Below, piece after piece: positions 9,170 through 18,874 of a DNA stretch of 64,000 nucleotides. The DNA is from an uncultured Eggerthellaceae bacterium (GTDB lineage: Bacteria > Actinomycetota > Coriobacteriia > Coriobacteriales > Eggerthellaceae). The first letter of the stretch is position 1. The number at the start of each line of letters is the position of its first letter. The stretch lies in the NCBI GenBank assembly GCA_949840905.1, contig CATKXW010000010.1, positions 1-64,000 of the forward strand, written 5' to 3'. The notes under the pieces were generated by a model, which did no database searches, was not told the origin of the DNA, and was given only the letters and a program-made list of their open reading frames with translations. The position numbers and the translations under genes are program-made.

Positions 9170-9523
9170 ATGTCTCGTGTGAAGCGTTCCGTGCACGCGC
9201 GCAAGAAGCGCCGTACCGTCCTTGATCGCGCCAAAGGTTACTATGGCGCGAAGTCCCGTTCCTATCGTGCAGCGAAGGAGCAGGTGCAGCACTCGTTGCA
9301 GTACATGTACCGCGACCGTCGCAATAAGAAGCGCGAGATCCGCCGTCTGTGGATCACCCGCATCAACGCTGGCGCTCGCCTGAACGGCATGAGCTATTCG
9401 GTGATGATGAACGGTCTGAAGAAGGCCGGCGTGGAGCTGGACCGCAAGGTGCTCGCCGACATGGCTGTGAACGACCCCAAGGCGTTCACGGCTCTGGTAG
9501 AGGTCGCTCGCGCCGCTCTGTAG
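9170..9523 (+). CDS. rplT: 50S ribosomal protein L20
   Basis: Early-assembly 23S rRNA-binding protein, and in several bacteria the repressor of its own operon through the leader RNA. The 117-aa protein has the typical start [14 protein letters not shown], the long basic helix ([31 protein letters not shown]) and the globular C-terminus (INAGARLNG). It lies 55 nt after rpmI with its own ribosome-binding site and ends the operon before a strong terminator. Confidence 0.97.
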   Translation: MSRVKRSVHARKKRRTVLDRAKGYYGAKSRSYRAAKEQVQHSLQYMYRDRRNKKREIRRLWITRINAGARLNGMSYSVMMNGLKKAGVELDRKVLADMAVNDPKAFTALVEVARAAL

Positions 9524-9548
9524 CGCACCGCTCTTCTCAGGAGAAGAA

Positions 9549-9584
9549 GAGGCCCCATGGATATGGTTCCATGGGGCCTCTTAC
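9549..9584 (+). terminator. Terminator after rplT
   Basis: A perfect 12-bp stem, GAGGCCCCATGG (9549-9560) / CCATGGGGCCTC (9569-9580), is followed by TTACGTTAT. It may also serve the convergent gene at 9619. Confidence 0.85.
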
Positions 9585-9618
9585 GTTATGAGGGGAGGGG
9601 AGCGGAAGGCTCAGGCGC

Positions 9619-9933
9619 TCAGCACAGGCCCATGAGCGTGTGGGCGAGATAGGCATCTACCGCTTCCCGCGTGCTGCCAGCGGCCCCGGCCACCACTTCG
9701 ATGCCGGCATCGCATAGCTGATGGGCTACGCGCTCGTCGATGGCACCGGTGATGAGGGTGTCGAAGCCGATGCTCTGGATGACCGACAACAGGTCGGTCT
9801 CAGTGGGGTTGATGTTGGGGAGGTTGCGGGCGTCGGTTATGATGCCCCGTTCGATGGTGTAGCACATGAGACCTTCGCATTGCGCGGTCTGAGAGGCAAC
9901 GGAATCGCCGTTGCAAGCGATAGCGACCTTCAT
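9619..9933 (-). CDS. NifX/NafY-family (dinitrogenase Fe-Mo cofactor biosynthesis-like) protein
   Basis: Small cytosolic protein of the family that includes NifX, NafY and NifB C-terminal domains, which bind metal cofactors. Most non-diazotrophic members have no known function. The 104-aa product begins MKVAIACNGDSVASQ and contains CEGLMCYTIERG, LITGAIDERVAHQLCDAGIEVVAGAAGS and VDAYL, the usual family pattern. The start at 9933 is set by AGAAGGAAA upstream. The open frame continues further upstream, but that part looks non-coding. No nif genes are visible, so nitrogen fixation should not be inferred. It is monocistronic and converges on rplT. Confidence 0.85.
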   Translation of the reverse strand: MKVAIACNGDSVASQTAQCEGLMCYTIERGIITDARNLPNINPTETDLLSVIQSIGFDTLITGAIDERVAHQLCDAGIEVVAGAAGSTREAVDAYLAHTLMGLC

Positions 9934-10051
9934 AGCGTTTCCTTCTTCGTTTTCTGCGTCGTCGCCGAGGATCGAACGTTCGTCGAGTACACCATACGCG
10001 CTCGCACCTCCGGCCGATCCTGAGAATGGGCGAGCGGTGAGGAAAAGGGGG

Positions 10052-11386
10052 CTATCGCGTGTGGGCGGGCTTTCCGCCGAGGTAGAAGTGGATGAAGTGC
10101 TTCCGCCGTGGTGCCCGCACCCGCTCGACGGAGACAGGGAGCAGCGTGCCCTTCTCGTCGAAGCCAGCGAGCTCGAGGGTCTTCCTCGCGATGTCGAGGG
10201 CTGCATCCGGGCGGCGCAGCAGCGAGGCGTTCACCAGCATGGCCTGGATCGACTCCGGATGATGGTCGATGTGGCGCAGAGTGGCTATGAGCTCGCGGGT
10301 AGTGGTGGCGTGCATGGCCGCGCCTGAGGCTGTGAGCATGATGACGTTCGATTTCTCCTGACCGTAGGCGCGGCCCATCAAGATCATGGGCACCTGGGCG
10401 CAGAGGCATTCGGTCACTACGAGACCGCCCGATTTGCAGACCACCAGGTCGCTGGCGGCCATGAGGGCCGCCATCTCCTCCACGTAATCGAGCACCGTCA
10501 CATTGGTCAGGCCGAGCTCGGCCACCTTGCGTCGAACGGCCTGGGCGTAGTTGGGATCCTTACCGGCCACCACCACCAGGTGCAGATGGTCGAAGGCGCG
10601 CAGGTAGGGCAGGAGCGCGTCGATGGCCTCGCGGAAGTGCACGTAGGGCCGTGGCAGCCTGGCCCCGGCCAAAGCGAGCACTACCTGTTTGTCTTGGGGC
10701 AGCCCGAACCTCTCGCGAGTGGCGGCGCGATCGTAGGTGGTGCGGAACGAAGGGCTCGCAGGGATACCGGTGATGAGGATGCGTTCTTCAGGTACCTTCC
10801 GCGGCCGCAGCGTTTCGGCCATATGCTCATCGGCCACGCAGAACGTGTCGGTATAGAGATGCGGCCAAAGACCCTCCACCTCGTAATCGGTGGGCACGCA
10901 TAGGATGGGGAAGTCTTGTCCGGTCAGCATGCGAGCGCTCACGGCCACGTTGGCAGCGGTGATGTGGGTGCACACGATGGCGCAGGGCTGCACCTTCCGT
11001 ACCATCTCCACGAAGCGGGGGAACATGATGCGCGCCCAGATGGTGCCCCCGCCCCACAGGATGCGTCCAGTGAGACCGTAGCGCCAAGTGAGGTCATAGA
11101 AGGGACGCGTGGCGCCCGTGAACATGGAGGCCGTCTTGTCGCCATCGAAGCGTATGCGCCCGAAGTCGAGGATGTCGAGCACCTCGATGGAGAGGTCTTG
11201 AGGCGCTGCGCCCTCGCTGCGCAGCAGTTCGAGAGCGGTGCCGATGGCGTTGGCGGCGCTGCGATGGCCCGAGCCCACCGACGCATGCACCACCAGCACG
11301 GTGGGGCGCTGTTCGGCTGGCCGCTCCATCGGGGCTGCCGCGGACCGTTCCAGTGCATTCAGCGTATCTGGGCTTTGAGCGTCCAT
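10052..11386 (-). CDS. GT28-type glycosyltransferase, MGDG-synthase-like
   Basis: Probable membrane-associated glycolipid glycosyltransferase that transfers a sugar from a UDP-sugar to diacylglycerol or a related lipid. The 444-aa protein has the MGDG synthase N-domain with VVHASVGSGHRSAANAI (about 30-50) and a MurG-like C-domain with CKSGGLVVTECLCAQVPMI (about 345-363), the nucleotide-sugar binding loop. ATG 11386 has no ribosome-binding site. Instead TATAAT lies exactly six bases upstream, pointing to a leaderless message. A GT2 gene diverges from it 78 bp away. The open frame upstream of 11386 runs antisense to that gene and is ignored. Confidence 0.85.
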   Translation of the reverse strand: MDAQSPDTLNALERSAAAPMERPAEQRPTVLVVHASVGSGHRSAANAIGTALELLRSEGAAPQDLSIEVLDILDFGRIRFDGDKTASMFTGATRPFYDLTWRYGLTGRILWGGGTIWARIMFPRFVEMVRKVQPCAIVCTHITAANVAVSARMLTGQDFPILCVPTDYEVEGLWPHLYTDTFCVADEHMAETLRPRKVPEERILITGIPASPSFRTTYDRAATRERFGLPQDKQVVLALAGARLPRPYVHFREAIDALLPYLRAFDHLHLVVVAGKDPNYAQAVRRKVAELGLTNVTVLDYVEEMAALMAASDLVVCKSGGLVVTECLCAQVPMILMGRAYGQEKSNVIMLTASGAAMHATTTRELIATLRHIDHHPESIQAMLVNASLLRRPDAALDIARKTLELAGFDEKGTLLPVSVERVRAPRRKHFIHFYLGGKPAHTR

Positions 11387-11392
11387 GCTACG

Positions 11393-11398
11393 ATTATA
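11393..11398 (-). promoter_or_regulatory. -10 box giving a leaderless mRNA for the GT28 gene
   Basis: TATAAT read on the minus strand is separated by GCTACG (plus-strand reading) from the ATG at 11386, so the expected start site falls on the start codon. No strong -35 is seen. Confidence 0.55.
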
Positions 11399-11464
11399 CT
11401 TTATAGCCAACGGAAAAGAATCGTTCCGCTGATGAGAGAGCCGAAGGAGAACGGGAAGAGCCCT

Positions 11465-12469
11465 ATGGACTACAAGGACGAGGAAGCTCGGCTCGCCCGC
11501 GCCGAGGAGGCGGTCCGCCTCGGTGAGGGGGTGGCCGTGCTCATACCGTGCTATAACGAGGAGATCACGGTGGGCAAGGTGGTCGATGACTTCCGTCGCG
11601 TGCTGCCTCAGGCGAGCATCTATGTCTACGATAACAACTCCTCCGACCGCACGAGCGAGATAGCGCGCGAGCACGGTGCTATCGTGCGCTTCGAGCCGCG
11701 CCAGGGCAAGGGCAACGTGGTGCGGCAGATGTTCCGCGATATCGAGGCCGACTACTATCTGCTGGTGGACGGCGACGATACCTATCCGGCCGAGGCGGCT
11801 CCTGAGCTGCTCGTGCCGCTGGTGCGCGAGCGGGCCGACATGACCGTGGGCGATCGACTCTCCAACGGCAGCTATGGCGCGGAGAACGAGCGGGCGTTCC
11901 ATGGCTTCGGCAACGACCTGGTGCGCTGGCTGATCAAGTGCCTCTACGGCTATGCCTTCGAGGACGTGATGACGGGCTATCGGGCTTTCAACCGCGTGTT
12001 CGTGAAGACCTTTCCCGTGCTGTCCAGCAATTTCCAGATAGAGACCGAGATATCCATCCATGCGGTGGACAAGCGCTGGCGGGTGGTGGATGTGCCCATC
12101 ATCTATCGCGATCGGCCCGAGGGCTCGGAGAGCAAGCTGTCCACCTTCGGTGACGGAGCTGCCGTGCTGATGGCCATCACCTCGCTGTTCAAGGATTACC
12201 GTCCCTTGGCCTTTTTCGGGTGGGTGGCCCTTCTCGTGTTGGTGGTGGGGCTCATCATCGGCATACCGGTCATCACGGAGTTCTTGCAGACCGGACATGT
12301 GCCCCGCATGCCCACCGCGCTGCTGGCCGTGGCGATCATCTTGTGCGGTGCGCTGTCGCTGACGGTGGGGCTGGTGCTGGACACCGTGGCGAAGAGCCAC
12401 CGCAAGCAGTGGGAGATAGATGTGTACCAGGCCTATAGCGAACAGGCGGCACGAGAGGGCCGCGCCTGA
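11465..12469 (+). CDS. Family 2 glycosyltransferase with two C-terminal membrane helices
   Basis: Likely a polyprenyl-phosphate sugar transferase-like enzyme acting at the cytoplasmic membrane on cell-envelope precursors. The 334-aa protein has a GT-A domain: AVLIPCYNEEITVGKVV near the N-terminus, YDNNSSDRT, the nucleotide/metal motif LVDGDDTYP, and DVMTGYRAFNRVF. Two hydrophobic helices follow (about residues 245-270 and 283-310). ATG 11465 is preferred, with GGGAAGAG just upstream. An in-frame ATG at 11432 lacks a site. It is divergent from the lipid glycosyltransferase, and both may serve one envelope glycolipid pathway (inference). Confidence 0.88.
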   Translation: MDYKDEEARLARAEEAVRLGEGVAVLIPCYNEEITVGKVVDDFRRVLPQASIYVYDNNSSDRTSEIAREHGAIVRFEPRQGKGNVVRQMFRDIEADYYLLVDGDDTYPAEAAPELLVPLVRERADMTVGDRLSNGSYGAENERAFHGFGNDLVRWLIKCLYGYAFEDVMTGYRAFNRVFVKTFPVLSSNFQIETEISIHAVDKRWRVVDVPIIYRDRPEGSESKLSTFGDGAAVLMAITSLFKDYRPLAFFGWVALLVLVVGLIIGIPVITEFLQTGHVPRMPTALLAVAIILCGALSLTVGLVLDTVAKSHRKQWEIDVYQAYSEQAAREGRA

Positions 12470-12477
12470 GCGAAAAG

Positions 12478-12549
12478 GTGAAGCCAGCACGGGCGTATGC
12501 AAGAAGTGCTTTCCAATGCGAGCTTCGTGCGATGCGGTGCTGGCTTCAC
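12478..12549. repeat. Two-tier inverted repeat after the GT2 gene
   Basis: GTGAAGCCAGCAC (12478-12490) is a perfect complement of GTGCTGGCTTCAC (12537-12549). The 46-nt loop contains a second imperfect stem (GCAAGAAG near 12500 with CTTCGTGC near 12525). It may be a complex terminator, a small structured RNA or a remnant repeat. There is no T-tract. Confidence 0.55.
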
Positions 12550-12652
12550 TGGTATCGATGATAGAGAAGGACGGCAGGTGGAGCGTAAGCCGTCGTTTAC
12601 GCTTCGCCATATCGTTACCGTACTGTAAGGAAAAGAGGTCCTGGATGAGAAT

Positions 12653-12680
12653 GAGCCCTCGTCTGGCACGACGAGGGCTC
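12653..12680 (-). terminator. Terminator of tRNA-Glu
   Basis: GAGCCCTCGT (12653-12662) pairs with ACGAGGGCTC (12671-12680). Read on the minus strand it lies just 3' of the tRNA and is followed by an ATTCTC tract. Confidence 0.65.
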
Positions 12681-12693
12681 ACGCGATTCGAGA

Positions 12694-12768
12694 TGGTGCC
12701 CCCAACGGGAATCGAACCCGTGTCTCAGCCTTGAAAGGGCCGTGTCCTAACCTCTAGACTATGGGGAC
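12694..12768 (-). tRNA. tRNA-Glu (anticodon TTC)
   Basis: On the minus strand GTCCCCA pairs with TGGGGGC to form the acceptor stem. The D-arm (TAGTCTAGAGGTTAGGACA), anticodon loop CCCTTTCAAGG with TTC, GGTTCGATTCC T-arm and an encoded CCA are all visible. 75 nt including CCA. Confidence 0.95.
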
Positions 12769-12864
12769 AAGCTTTGGGAGGGCTCAGCCCTCGTGCTGCG
12801 GGCGCTCGCGGCGCAAGCAGCCTATGTATTATGGCAAAGCGGGCTCCATCTTGCAAGAAGAAGT

Positions 12865-12873
12865 TGATACAAT
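12865..12873 (+). promoter_or_regulatory. Extended -10 promoter of the activase gene
   Basis: TGATACAAT has the extended TGn -10 form. The predicted start near 12880 rules out the upstream in-frame ATG at 12872 and supports ATG 12923. Confidence 0.5.
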
Positions 12874-12922
12874 GGATGACGAGAAACGAAAACGCATCCC
12901 GAAAAGAGAGCTCACAGCATCT

Positions 12923-15900
12923 ATGACAGAACAGAATAACCTGCTCCACCTCGGCATCGACGTGGGGTCCACCACGGTGAAGCTAGCCGTGCTCGACAGC
13001 GATGACAACATCTGCTGGGCGGTCTATCGCCGCCATCATGCGGATGTGCGCGCCACCATCCTCGAAGTGCTGCGAGAGGCCGCAGAGCAGTTCCCTGAGC
13101 GACCCATGACCATCGCCATCACCGGCTCGGGCGGCCTTCTGCTGGCCCAGTGGCTCGACGTGTCGTTCATCCAAGAGGTCATCGCGTCGAAGACGGCGGT
13201 GGAGACCTTCATTCCTCGCACCGATGTGGCTATCGAGCTGGGCGGCGAGGACGCCAAGATCATCTACTTCGACCAGGGCATCGAGCAGCGCATGAACGGT
13301 ACGTGCGCCGGTGGCACGGGCGCCTTCATCGACCAGATGGCGGCCCTGCTCGACACCGACGCGGGCGGTCTGAACGAGCTGGCGCGGGAGCACACCACGA
13401 TCTATCCCATCGCCAGCCGCTGCGGCGTGTTCGCCAAGACCGACGTGCAGCCCTTGCTGAACGAAGGCGCGCGAAAAGAGGATATCGCTGCCTCCATCTT
13501 CCAGTCGGTGGTCACCCAGACCATCTCGGGGCTGGCGTGCGGTCGTCCCATCCGCGGCAACGTTGCGTTTTTGGGCGGCCCGCTGCAGTATCTGCCCGAG
13601 CTGCGCGAGCGCTTCTATGAGACGTTGGGTCTGAGCGAGGATGCCATCATCGTGCCCGAAGATGCGCACCTGTTCGTGGCGAGCGGCTGTGCTATCGCTG
13701 GGGCGCGGGAGAGCGCCGAGCAGGGTCGTGCGCCCGAGACCCTCGAAGCAGTGGTGGGCCGTTTAGAGAAGCTTGGGGACGTGCAGGGCAGCGAGGTGGT
13801 GCGCCTAGCGCCGCTGTTCGCCGACGAAGCGGCTTTGGCGGAGTTTCGCGAGCGTCATGATCGCGAGAAGGTGCGCCGCGCTGACCTTGCGAGCTATGAG
13901 GGCACCGCATTCCTTGGCATCGATGCTGGCTCCACCACGTTCAAAGCTGCCCTCATCGACGATGATGGCGCTCTTCTATGGTCCACCTACGCGTCGAACA
14001 AAGGCGATGTGCTCGGGTGCGCTAAAGACGCCGTGGCTCGGCTCTACCGCGACCTGCCCAAGGATGCGGCTACGGGCGAGCCGCGGGTGCGTATCGGTCA
14101 TGCCACGGTGACCGGCTATGGCGAAGGGCTGCTTCTGGAGGCGCTGGCCATCGACTCCGGTGAGATAGAGACCGTGGCTCATCTGCGCGGCGCCCAGGAG
14201 ATGCTGCCGGGCGTGGAGTTCATCTTGGACATCGGCGGCCAGGACATGAAGTGCTTGCGCGTGAAGGATGGCGTCATCGACTCCATCATGCTCAACGAAG
14301 CCTGTTCCAGCGGCTGCGGCAGCTTCATCGAGAGCTTCGCGAGCGGCCTGAACCTGGAGGTGTCGGAGTTCGCCGCCAGCGCCATCGCTGCGGAAAGCCC
14401 GGTCGATCTGGGCAGCCGTTGTACGGTGTTCATGAACTCGCGCGTGAAGCAGGCTCAGAAGGAAGGGGCCACCGTGGGCGACATCGCCGCGGGCCTGGCC
14501 ATCTCCGTCATCAAGAACGCCCTGTTCAAGGTCATCAAGATCCGAGACCCCCATGAGGTGGGCGAGAAGGTGATCGTGCAGGGCGGCACGTTCCTCAACG
14601 ATGCGGTGCTGCGCTCCTTCGAGCAGTTATCCGAGACGAACGCCGTGCGCCCTGACATCGCGGGCAACATGGGCGCATACGGTGCCGCCCTTCTGGCTCG
14701 CGACAGGTTCGTTGCGGGGAAGACCTCGAGCTTGCTTTCTCTGGAGCAGATCGAAGCGCTGGCTCCCAGCCACCGTACGGTGCGTTGCAAGGGCTGCGCG
14801 AACAGCTGCCTGCTCACGGTGAACGACTTCGGCGTGAACGAGGCCACCGGCAAGCATCGCCGCTTCATCACGGGCAACCGTTGCGAGAAGGGGGCGAGCG
14901 AGGCGGGCGAGAAGACCGACGTGCCGAACCTCTTCGAGTACAAGGCGGCCCGTACCTTCGACCATTACGTGCCTCTGAGCGAAGAGGAGGCTCATCGCGG
15001 CACCGTGGGCATCCCGCGCGCGCTCAACATGTACGAGAACTACCCGTTCTGGTTCACGGTGTTCACGAAGCTAGGCTATCGCGTCATCCTGAGCGATCCG
15101 TCCACCAAGGCCACCTACGAGGCGGGCATCGAGTCGATGCCGTCGGAGTCGGTGTGCTATCCGGCCAAGCTCTCTCACGGTCATATCATGAACCTGCTCG
15201 AGAAGGAGCCCGACTTCATCTGGATGCCCTGTAGCAAGTGGGAACGCCAGGAAGACGATACCGCTGGCAATCATTTCAACTGTCCTATCGTGGCCAGCTA
15301 TCCGGAGGCGCTGCGTTTGAACATCGATGAGCTGCGCGACAGCGAGGTGGCCTTCGTGGCACCTTGGCTGCCCTACGATCAGCGCGATCACTTGAAGAAG
15401 CGCTTCTATGTGGAGATGACCGAGAATTTCGCCGATGCGGCGTTTCGCCATGGAGCGCCGTTCACCCAGGCGGAGGTGGATGCTGCGGTGGATGCAGCTT
15501 GGGAAGAGGATGAGGCGTTCAAGCGCGATATTCGGCGCAAGGGCACCGAGACCCTCGCCTGGATGGAGGAGACCGGCACCCACGGCATCGTGTTGGCGGG
15601 GCGCCCCTATCATCAGGACCCCGAGATCAACCACGCCATCCCCGAGCTTCTGACCAGCTTCGGGCTGGCCGTGCTGACCGAGGACTCCATCGCGCACCTG
15701 GGCCAGTTGGAGCGCCCCATCCGGGTGGTCGATCAGTGGATGTACCATACGCGCCTCTATGCGGCGGCGAAGGTGGTCACTCAACGCCATGACCTCGACC
15801 TCATCCAACTGAACTCCTTCGGCTGCGGGCTCGATGCTCTCACCACCGATCAGGTGCAAGAGGTGCTGGAGGCCGCCGGCAAGGTGTATACGGTGTTGAA

Positions 15901-17422
15901 GATCGACGAGGTGTCGAACCTGGGTGCTGCTCGCATCCGCGTCCGTTCCCTGCTAGCGGCTCTGAAGGACCAGGCGGACACCGAAGCTGAGGCGGAAGCG
16001 GACGCACGAGCCGAGGAGCGCGGATGTCCGGCTGCGTGCATCGCGGTGGACGATATCGACGGGCTCGTGCCTCGAAGCTTCACCGAGAAGGCCGATGGCG
16101 TGCGCGCCGCAGCCGAGGTCGAGCAGCGTCCGGGAACGTCCACCGAGTTCGCGCGCCCTCAGTTCACCGAGCAGATGAAAGCCGAGGGCTACACCATCAT
16201 CGCGCCGCAGATGGCACCATACCATTTCGAGCTGTTAGTGCCCATCTTCCATCGGTTCGGCTATAACATCGATTTGTTGCCCTCGGTGGATCATGGTGCT
16301 GTGGATGCGGGCTTGAAGTTCGTGAACAACGACATCTGCTATCCCTCTATCTTGGTGACCGGCCAGATCATGGAAGCGGTGCTCTCCGGCCGCTACGATA
16401 CCGACAAGCTGGCCGTGCTCATCACTCAGACCGGCGGGGGTTGCCGGGCCACCAACTACATCGCGCTCATCCGCAAGGCACTGAAGGAGGCAGGGCTGGG
16501 CCATATTCCGGTCATCGCTCTTTCCTTCAAGGATCTAGGCGAGGTGAATCCGGGCTTTTCCATCTCGCCGAAGATGCTGTTGCAGGCCATCTACGCGCTC
16601 AGCTATGGTGACCTGCTCATGCAGTGCCTTTACCGCACCCGGCCTTATGAGATCGAACCGGGCAGTGCCCAGCACCTGTTCGACCACTGGATGGGCGTGT
16701 GCAAAGGTCAGCTGGACCATGGGGTGAGGCGCAGCGAGTTCAAGCGCACGGTGAACGCCATCGTGGAGGATTTCGACACGCTGCCTTTGCAAGGCGAGGG
16801 CAGCAAGCCGCGTGTGGGCGTGGTGGGCGAGATACTCGTGAAGTTCCATCCGACCGCGAACAACCAGATCGTGGAGACCATCGAGCGAGAGGGCTGCGAG
16901 GCGGTGGTACCGGGCCTCATCGAGTTCTTCCTGTTCGGCATCGCTGGCGGCATCTTCCAGAAGGATCCCCTCGGCCGCTCCGCTAAGGGCGCTGTGGGCA
17001 GCCGCATCGCACTGCGGGCCATCAAGGCGTTCCGTCAGCCGGTGTTCGACGCGCTGGAGCGCTCTGAGCGCTTCGAGCCGCCCGCCGACATCTACGAGCT
17101 ATCGGAATATGCCAGCGACATCCTCAGTTTGTGCAACTCCATGGGCGAAGGGTGGCTCCTCACCGCCGAGATGGTGGAGCTGATCCGTCATGGTTGCCCG
17201 AACGTGGTGTGCACGCAGCCCTTCGCGTGTTTGCCGAACCATGTGGTGGGCAAGGCCACCATCAAGGAGCTGCGGCGCCAGTACCCGCAGAGCAACATCG
17301 TGGCGGTGGATTACGATCCGGGCGCTTCGGAGGTGAACCAGCTCAATCGCATCAAGTTGATGATCGCTGTGGCCAAGGCGAACCTGGCCGAGCTGCGGGC
17401 GAGCGAAGGGGCCGATCAGTAG
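12923..17422 (+). CDS. Fused double acyl-CoA dehydratase activase / DUF2229 protein
   Basis: The 1499-aa protein joins two BadF/HgdC-type ATPase domains to COG3580/COG3581-like regions. Domain 1 (about 10-260) has [20 protein letters not shown] and the Cys-containing [15 protein letters not shown]. Domain 2 (about 325-590) has [23 protein letters not shown] and [22 protein letters not shown] cluster and GNRCEKGA follow near 620-655, then segments rich in conserved Cys ([30 protein letters not shown]). HgdC-type activases use ATP to drive an electron from a [4Fe-4S] cluster into 2-hydroxyacyl-CoA dehydratases. The substrate of this fused type is unknown. No dehydratase subunits lie beside it. 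Its stop overlaps the convergent LCP stop. Confidence 0.88.
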   Translation: MTEQNNLLHLGIDVGSTTVKLAVLDSDDNICWAVYRRHHADVRATILEVLREAAEQFPERPMTIAITGSGGLLLAQWLDVSFIQEVIASKTAVETFIPRTDVAIELGGEDAKIIYFDQGIEQRMNGTCAGGTGAFIDQMAALLDTDAGGLNELAREHTTIYPIASRCGVFAKTDVQPLLNEGARKEDIAASIFQSVVTQTISGLACGRPIRGNVAFLGGPLQYLPELRERFYETLGLSEDAIIVPEDAHLFVASGCAIAGARESAEQGRAPETLEAVVGRLEKLGDVQGSEVVRLAPLFADEAALAEFRERHDREKVRRADLASYEGTAFLGIDAGSTTFKAALIDDDGALLWSTYASNKGDVLGCAKDAVARLYRDLPKDAATGEPRVRIGHATVTGYGEGLLLEALAIDSGEIETVAHLRGAQEMLPGVEFILDIGGQDMKCLRVKDGVIDSIMLNEACSSGCGSFIESFASGLNLEVSEFAASAIAAESPVDLGSRCTVFMNSRVKQAQKEGATVGDIAAGLAISVIKNALFKVIKIRDPHEVGEKVIVQGGTFLNDAVLRSFEQLSETNAVRPDIAGNMGAYGAALLARDRFVAGKTSSLLSLEQIEALAPSHRTVRCKGCANSCLLTVNDFGVNEATGKHRRFITGNRCEKGASEAGEKTDVPNLFEYKAARTFDHYVPLSEEEAHRGTVGIPRALNMYENYPFWFTVFTKLGYRVILSDPSTKATYEAGIESMPSESVCYPAKLSHGHIMNLLEKEPDFIWMPCSKWERQEDDTAGNHFNCPIVASYPEALRLNIDELRDSEVAFVAPWLPYDQRDHLKKRFYVEMTENFADAAFRHGAPFTQAEVDAAVDAAWEEDEAFKRDIRRKGTETLAWMEETGTHGIVLAGRPYHQDPEINHAIPELLTSFGLAVLTEDSIAHLGQLERPIRVVDQWMYHTRLYAAAKVVTQRHDLDLIQLNSFGCGLDALTTDQVQEVLEAAGKVYTVLKIDEVSNLGAARIRVRSLLAALKDQADTEAEAEADARAEERGCPAACIAVDDIDGLVPRSFTEKADGVRAAAEVEQRPGTSTEFARPQFTEQMKAEGYTIIAPQMAPYHFELLVPIFHRFGYNIDLLPSVDHGAVDAGLKFVNNDICYPSILVTGQIMEAVLSGRYDTDKLAVLITQTGGGCRATNYIALIRKALKEAGLGHIPVIALSFKDLGEVNPGFSISPKMLLQAIYALSYGDLLMQCLYRTRPYEIEPGSAQHLFDHWMGVCKGQLDHGVRRSEFKRTVNAIVEDFDTLPLQGEGSKPRVGVVGEILVKFHPTANNQIVETIEREGCEAVVPGLIEFFLFGIAGGIFQKDPLGRSAKGAVGSRIALRAIKAFRQPVFDALERSERFEPPADIYELSEYASDILSLCNSMGEGWLLTAEMVELIRHGCPNVVCTQPFACLPNHVVGKATIKELRRQYPQSNIVAVDYDPGASEVNQLNRIKLMIAVAKANLAELRASEGADQ

Positions 17423-18753
17423 AGCGTCCTGTCGCTCTCTGAGGAGAGCGCGCTGCTCGATCCTGAGGCGGAAGACGAGGGGTGGGACGGGGCGCTGGTC
17501 GCGTCGTCGAGCGCTGCGTTCTCGTCATCGGAAGGGGTGTTCGCGCCGCCGTAGCCGTAGAGGTCGCTATTGCTCGAATAGCTGCCATAGGGGTCGTCGT
17601 CGGGGTCGTAAGGGTAGCCATCCTCGCCGTCGGAGGCAGCGGAACCCGCGGATGTCCCGGTGGCCCCGGCCCCCTCGTCGCTATCGTAGGCGGGCATGGG
17701 GTACTCGCTCACATCGAGGGTGGCCGGGTCCTCACCGGCCTTCACCAGCTCCATCATGGCTTCGGTGGCCGCCTCGTTGTTGATGACGTAGGACACCCCG
17801 CCGATCATGGCCGTCTCGGAGGGGAGCATGGCCGAGTACATGGTGATCTCGCTCTTGTCCTTGAACAGCTGGGCGAGCTGGAGGATATCGCTGATGGACA
17901 GGTCGGTGGTCACCGACTGCGACGCCTTCTCTATGATGGTGGGCATCTGGGTGATGGGCGCTGCCAGCACCTGTTGGATGATGGCCTCGATGAGCTGCCG
18001 TTGGTGGGCGCTGCGGGTGAAGTCGCCGGCTGCGAAGGCACGGCTGCGCGCGAAGGCGAGGGCTTCTTGGCCGTCGAGGTGCTGCATCCCCTCTTCGATC
18101 ACGTTATGGCGCTGGCTGGCATCGAGGTCGGCTTTGGGGTCGTCGATCATCTCCTCTACTTCCACATCCACCCCTCCCACGGCATCCACCAGGTCGATGA
18201 GGCTCTCGAAGTTCACCTCGGCGTAGTGGGAGATGTCGATGTCGAGCAGCTCTTCGGCGGCCTTCACCACGCCGGCCGCGCCGCCGAAGGCATAGGAGGC
18301 GTTGAACTTGTTGGCGCCATGTCCTGGTATCTGGATGCGCGTGTCGCGGGGGATGGAGACGAGGGTCACCTTGCCTTCGGGCGCGTCGACCCGCACCACG
18401 ATGTTGGTGTCGCTGCGAGCCCCCATGGAAGGATCGTCGCTGCGGGCATCAGAGCCGATGAGCACGAGGTAGAAGGGGTCTTCGAAACCGGTCGTCTCGA
18501 GCACGTCGTTCAGGGCGTCCAGCTCCTCTTGGCTCTTGTCGCCGCGGTTCAGCTGGTCGCTGATGTGGAAATAGTAGGCCGCCGAGGCCGCGCTCGCTCC
18601 GACGAACAACAGGCAGAGCACGCTCACCGCCACGATGATGACGCGCTTGCGCCGCCCGCGCTCGCGTGCCGTCTGACCGTAGCGGCCGCTGTCGCGCTCA
18701 TAGGCTCGGGTGCTGGTGCGTCGTCTCTGCGGTCGTTGCGCGTCTCTTCCCAT
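17416..18753 (-). CDS. LytR-CpsA-Psr (LCP) family cell-wall glycopolymer ligase
   Basis: LCP proteins attach undecaprenyl-linked glycopolymers to peptidoglycan outside the membrane. The 445-aa protein has a basic cytoplasmic N-terminus (about 1-37), one membrane helix ([15 protein letters not shown] onward) and the LCP domain with [45 protein letters not shown] and ALAFARSR. The C-terminal tail is Ser/Asp/Gly-rich. GGAAGGGAG precedes the ATG at 18753. The gene diverges from the GIY-YIG gene and converges on the activase gene with a 7-nt overlap of the two stop regions. Confidence 0.95.
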   Translation of the reverse strand: MGRDAQRPQRRRTSTRAYERDSGRYGQTARERGRRKRVIIVAVSVLCLLFVGASAASAAYYFHISDQLNRGDKSQEELDALNDVLETTGFEDPFYLVLIGSDARSDDPSMGARSDTNIVVRVDAPEGKVTLVSIPRDTRIQIPGHGANKFNASYAFGGAAGVVKAAEELLDIDISHYAEVNFESLIDLVDAVGGVDVEVEEMIDDPKADLDASQRHNVIEEGMQHLDGQEALAFARSRAFAAGDFTRSAHQRQLIEAIIQQVLAAPITQMPTIIEKASQSVTTDLSISDILQLAQLFKDKSEITMYSAMLPSETAMIGGVSYVINNEAATEAMMELVKAGEDPATLDVSEYPMPAYDSDEGAGATGTSAGSAASDGEDGYPYDPDDDPYGSYSSNSDLYGYGGANTPSDDENAALDDATSAPSHPSSSASGSSSALSSESDRTLY

Positions 18754-18874
18754 CTCGCTCCCTTCCGCGATCGTTCGTTCTCGTAATTATGCCATAGGCA
18801 TCCGATCGGATCGCCTTACGGTCTTGTTCGCTACAATGGTGCCACGATATCGGCGAAGGAGGAGGTCGCAGACC

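Noticed and set aside
9619-9933. Evidence of nitrogen fixation from the NifX-like gene
   Set aside because: No nif structural or assembly genes are present. This small family is widespread in organisms that do not fix nitrogen.
12560-12640. Small basic minus-strand peptide starting MAKRKRRLTLHLP downstream of tRNA-Glu
   Set aside because: No ribosome-binding site, the frame runs on into antisense sequence, and the tRNA terminator separates it from a promoter.
11387-12682. Long minus-strand frame extending the GT28 glycosyltransferase upstream
   Set aside because: It is antisense to a well-supported GT2 gene, rich in His/Arg as shadow frames are, and separated from the real start by a -10 box.
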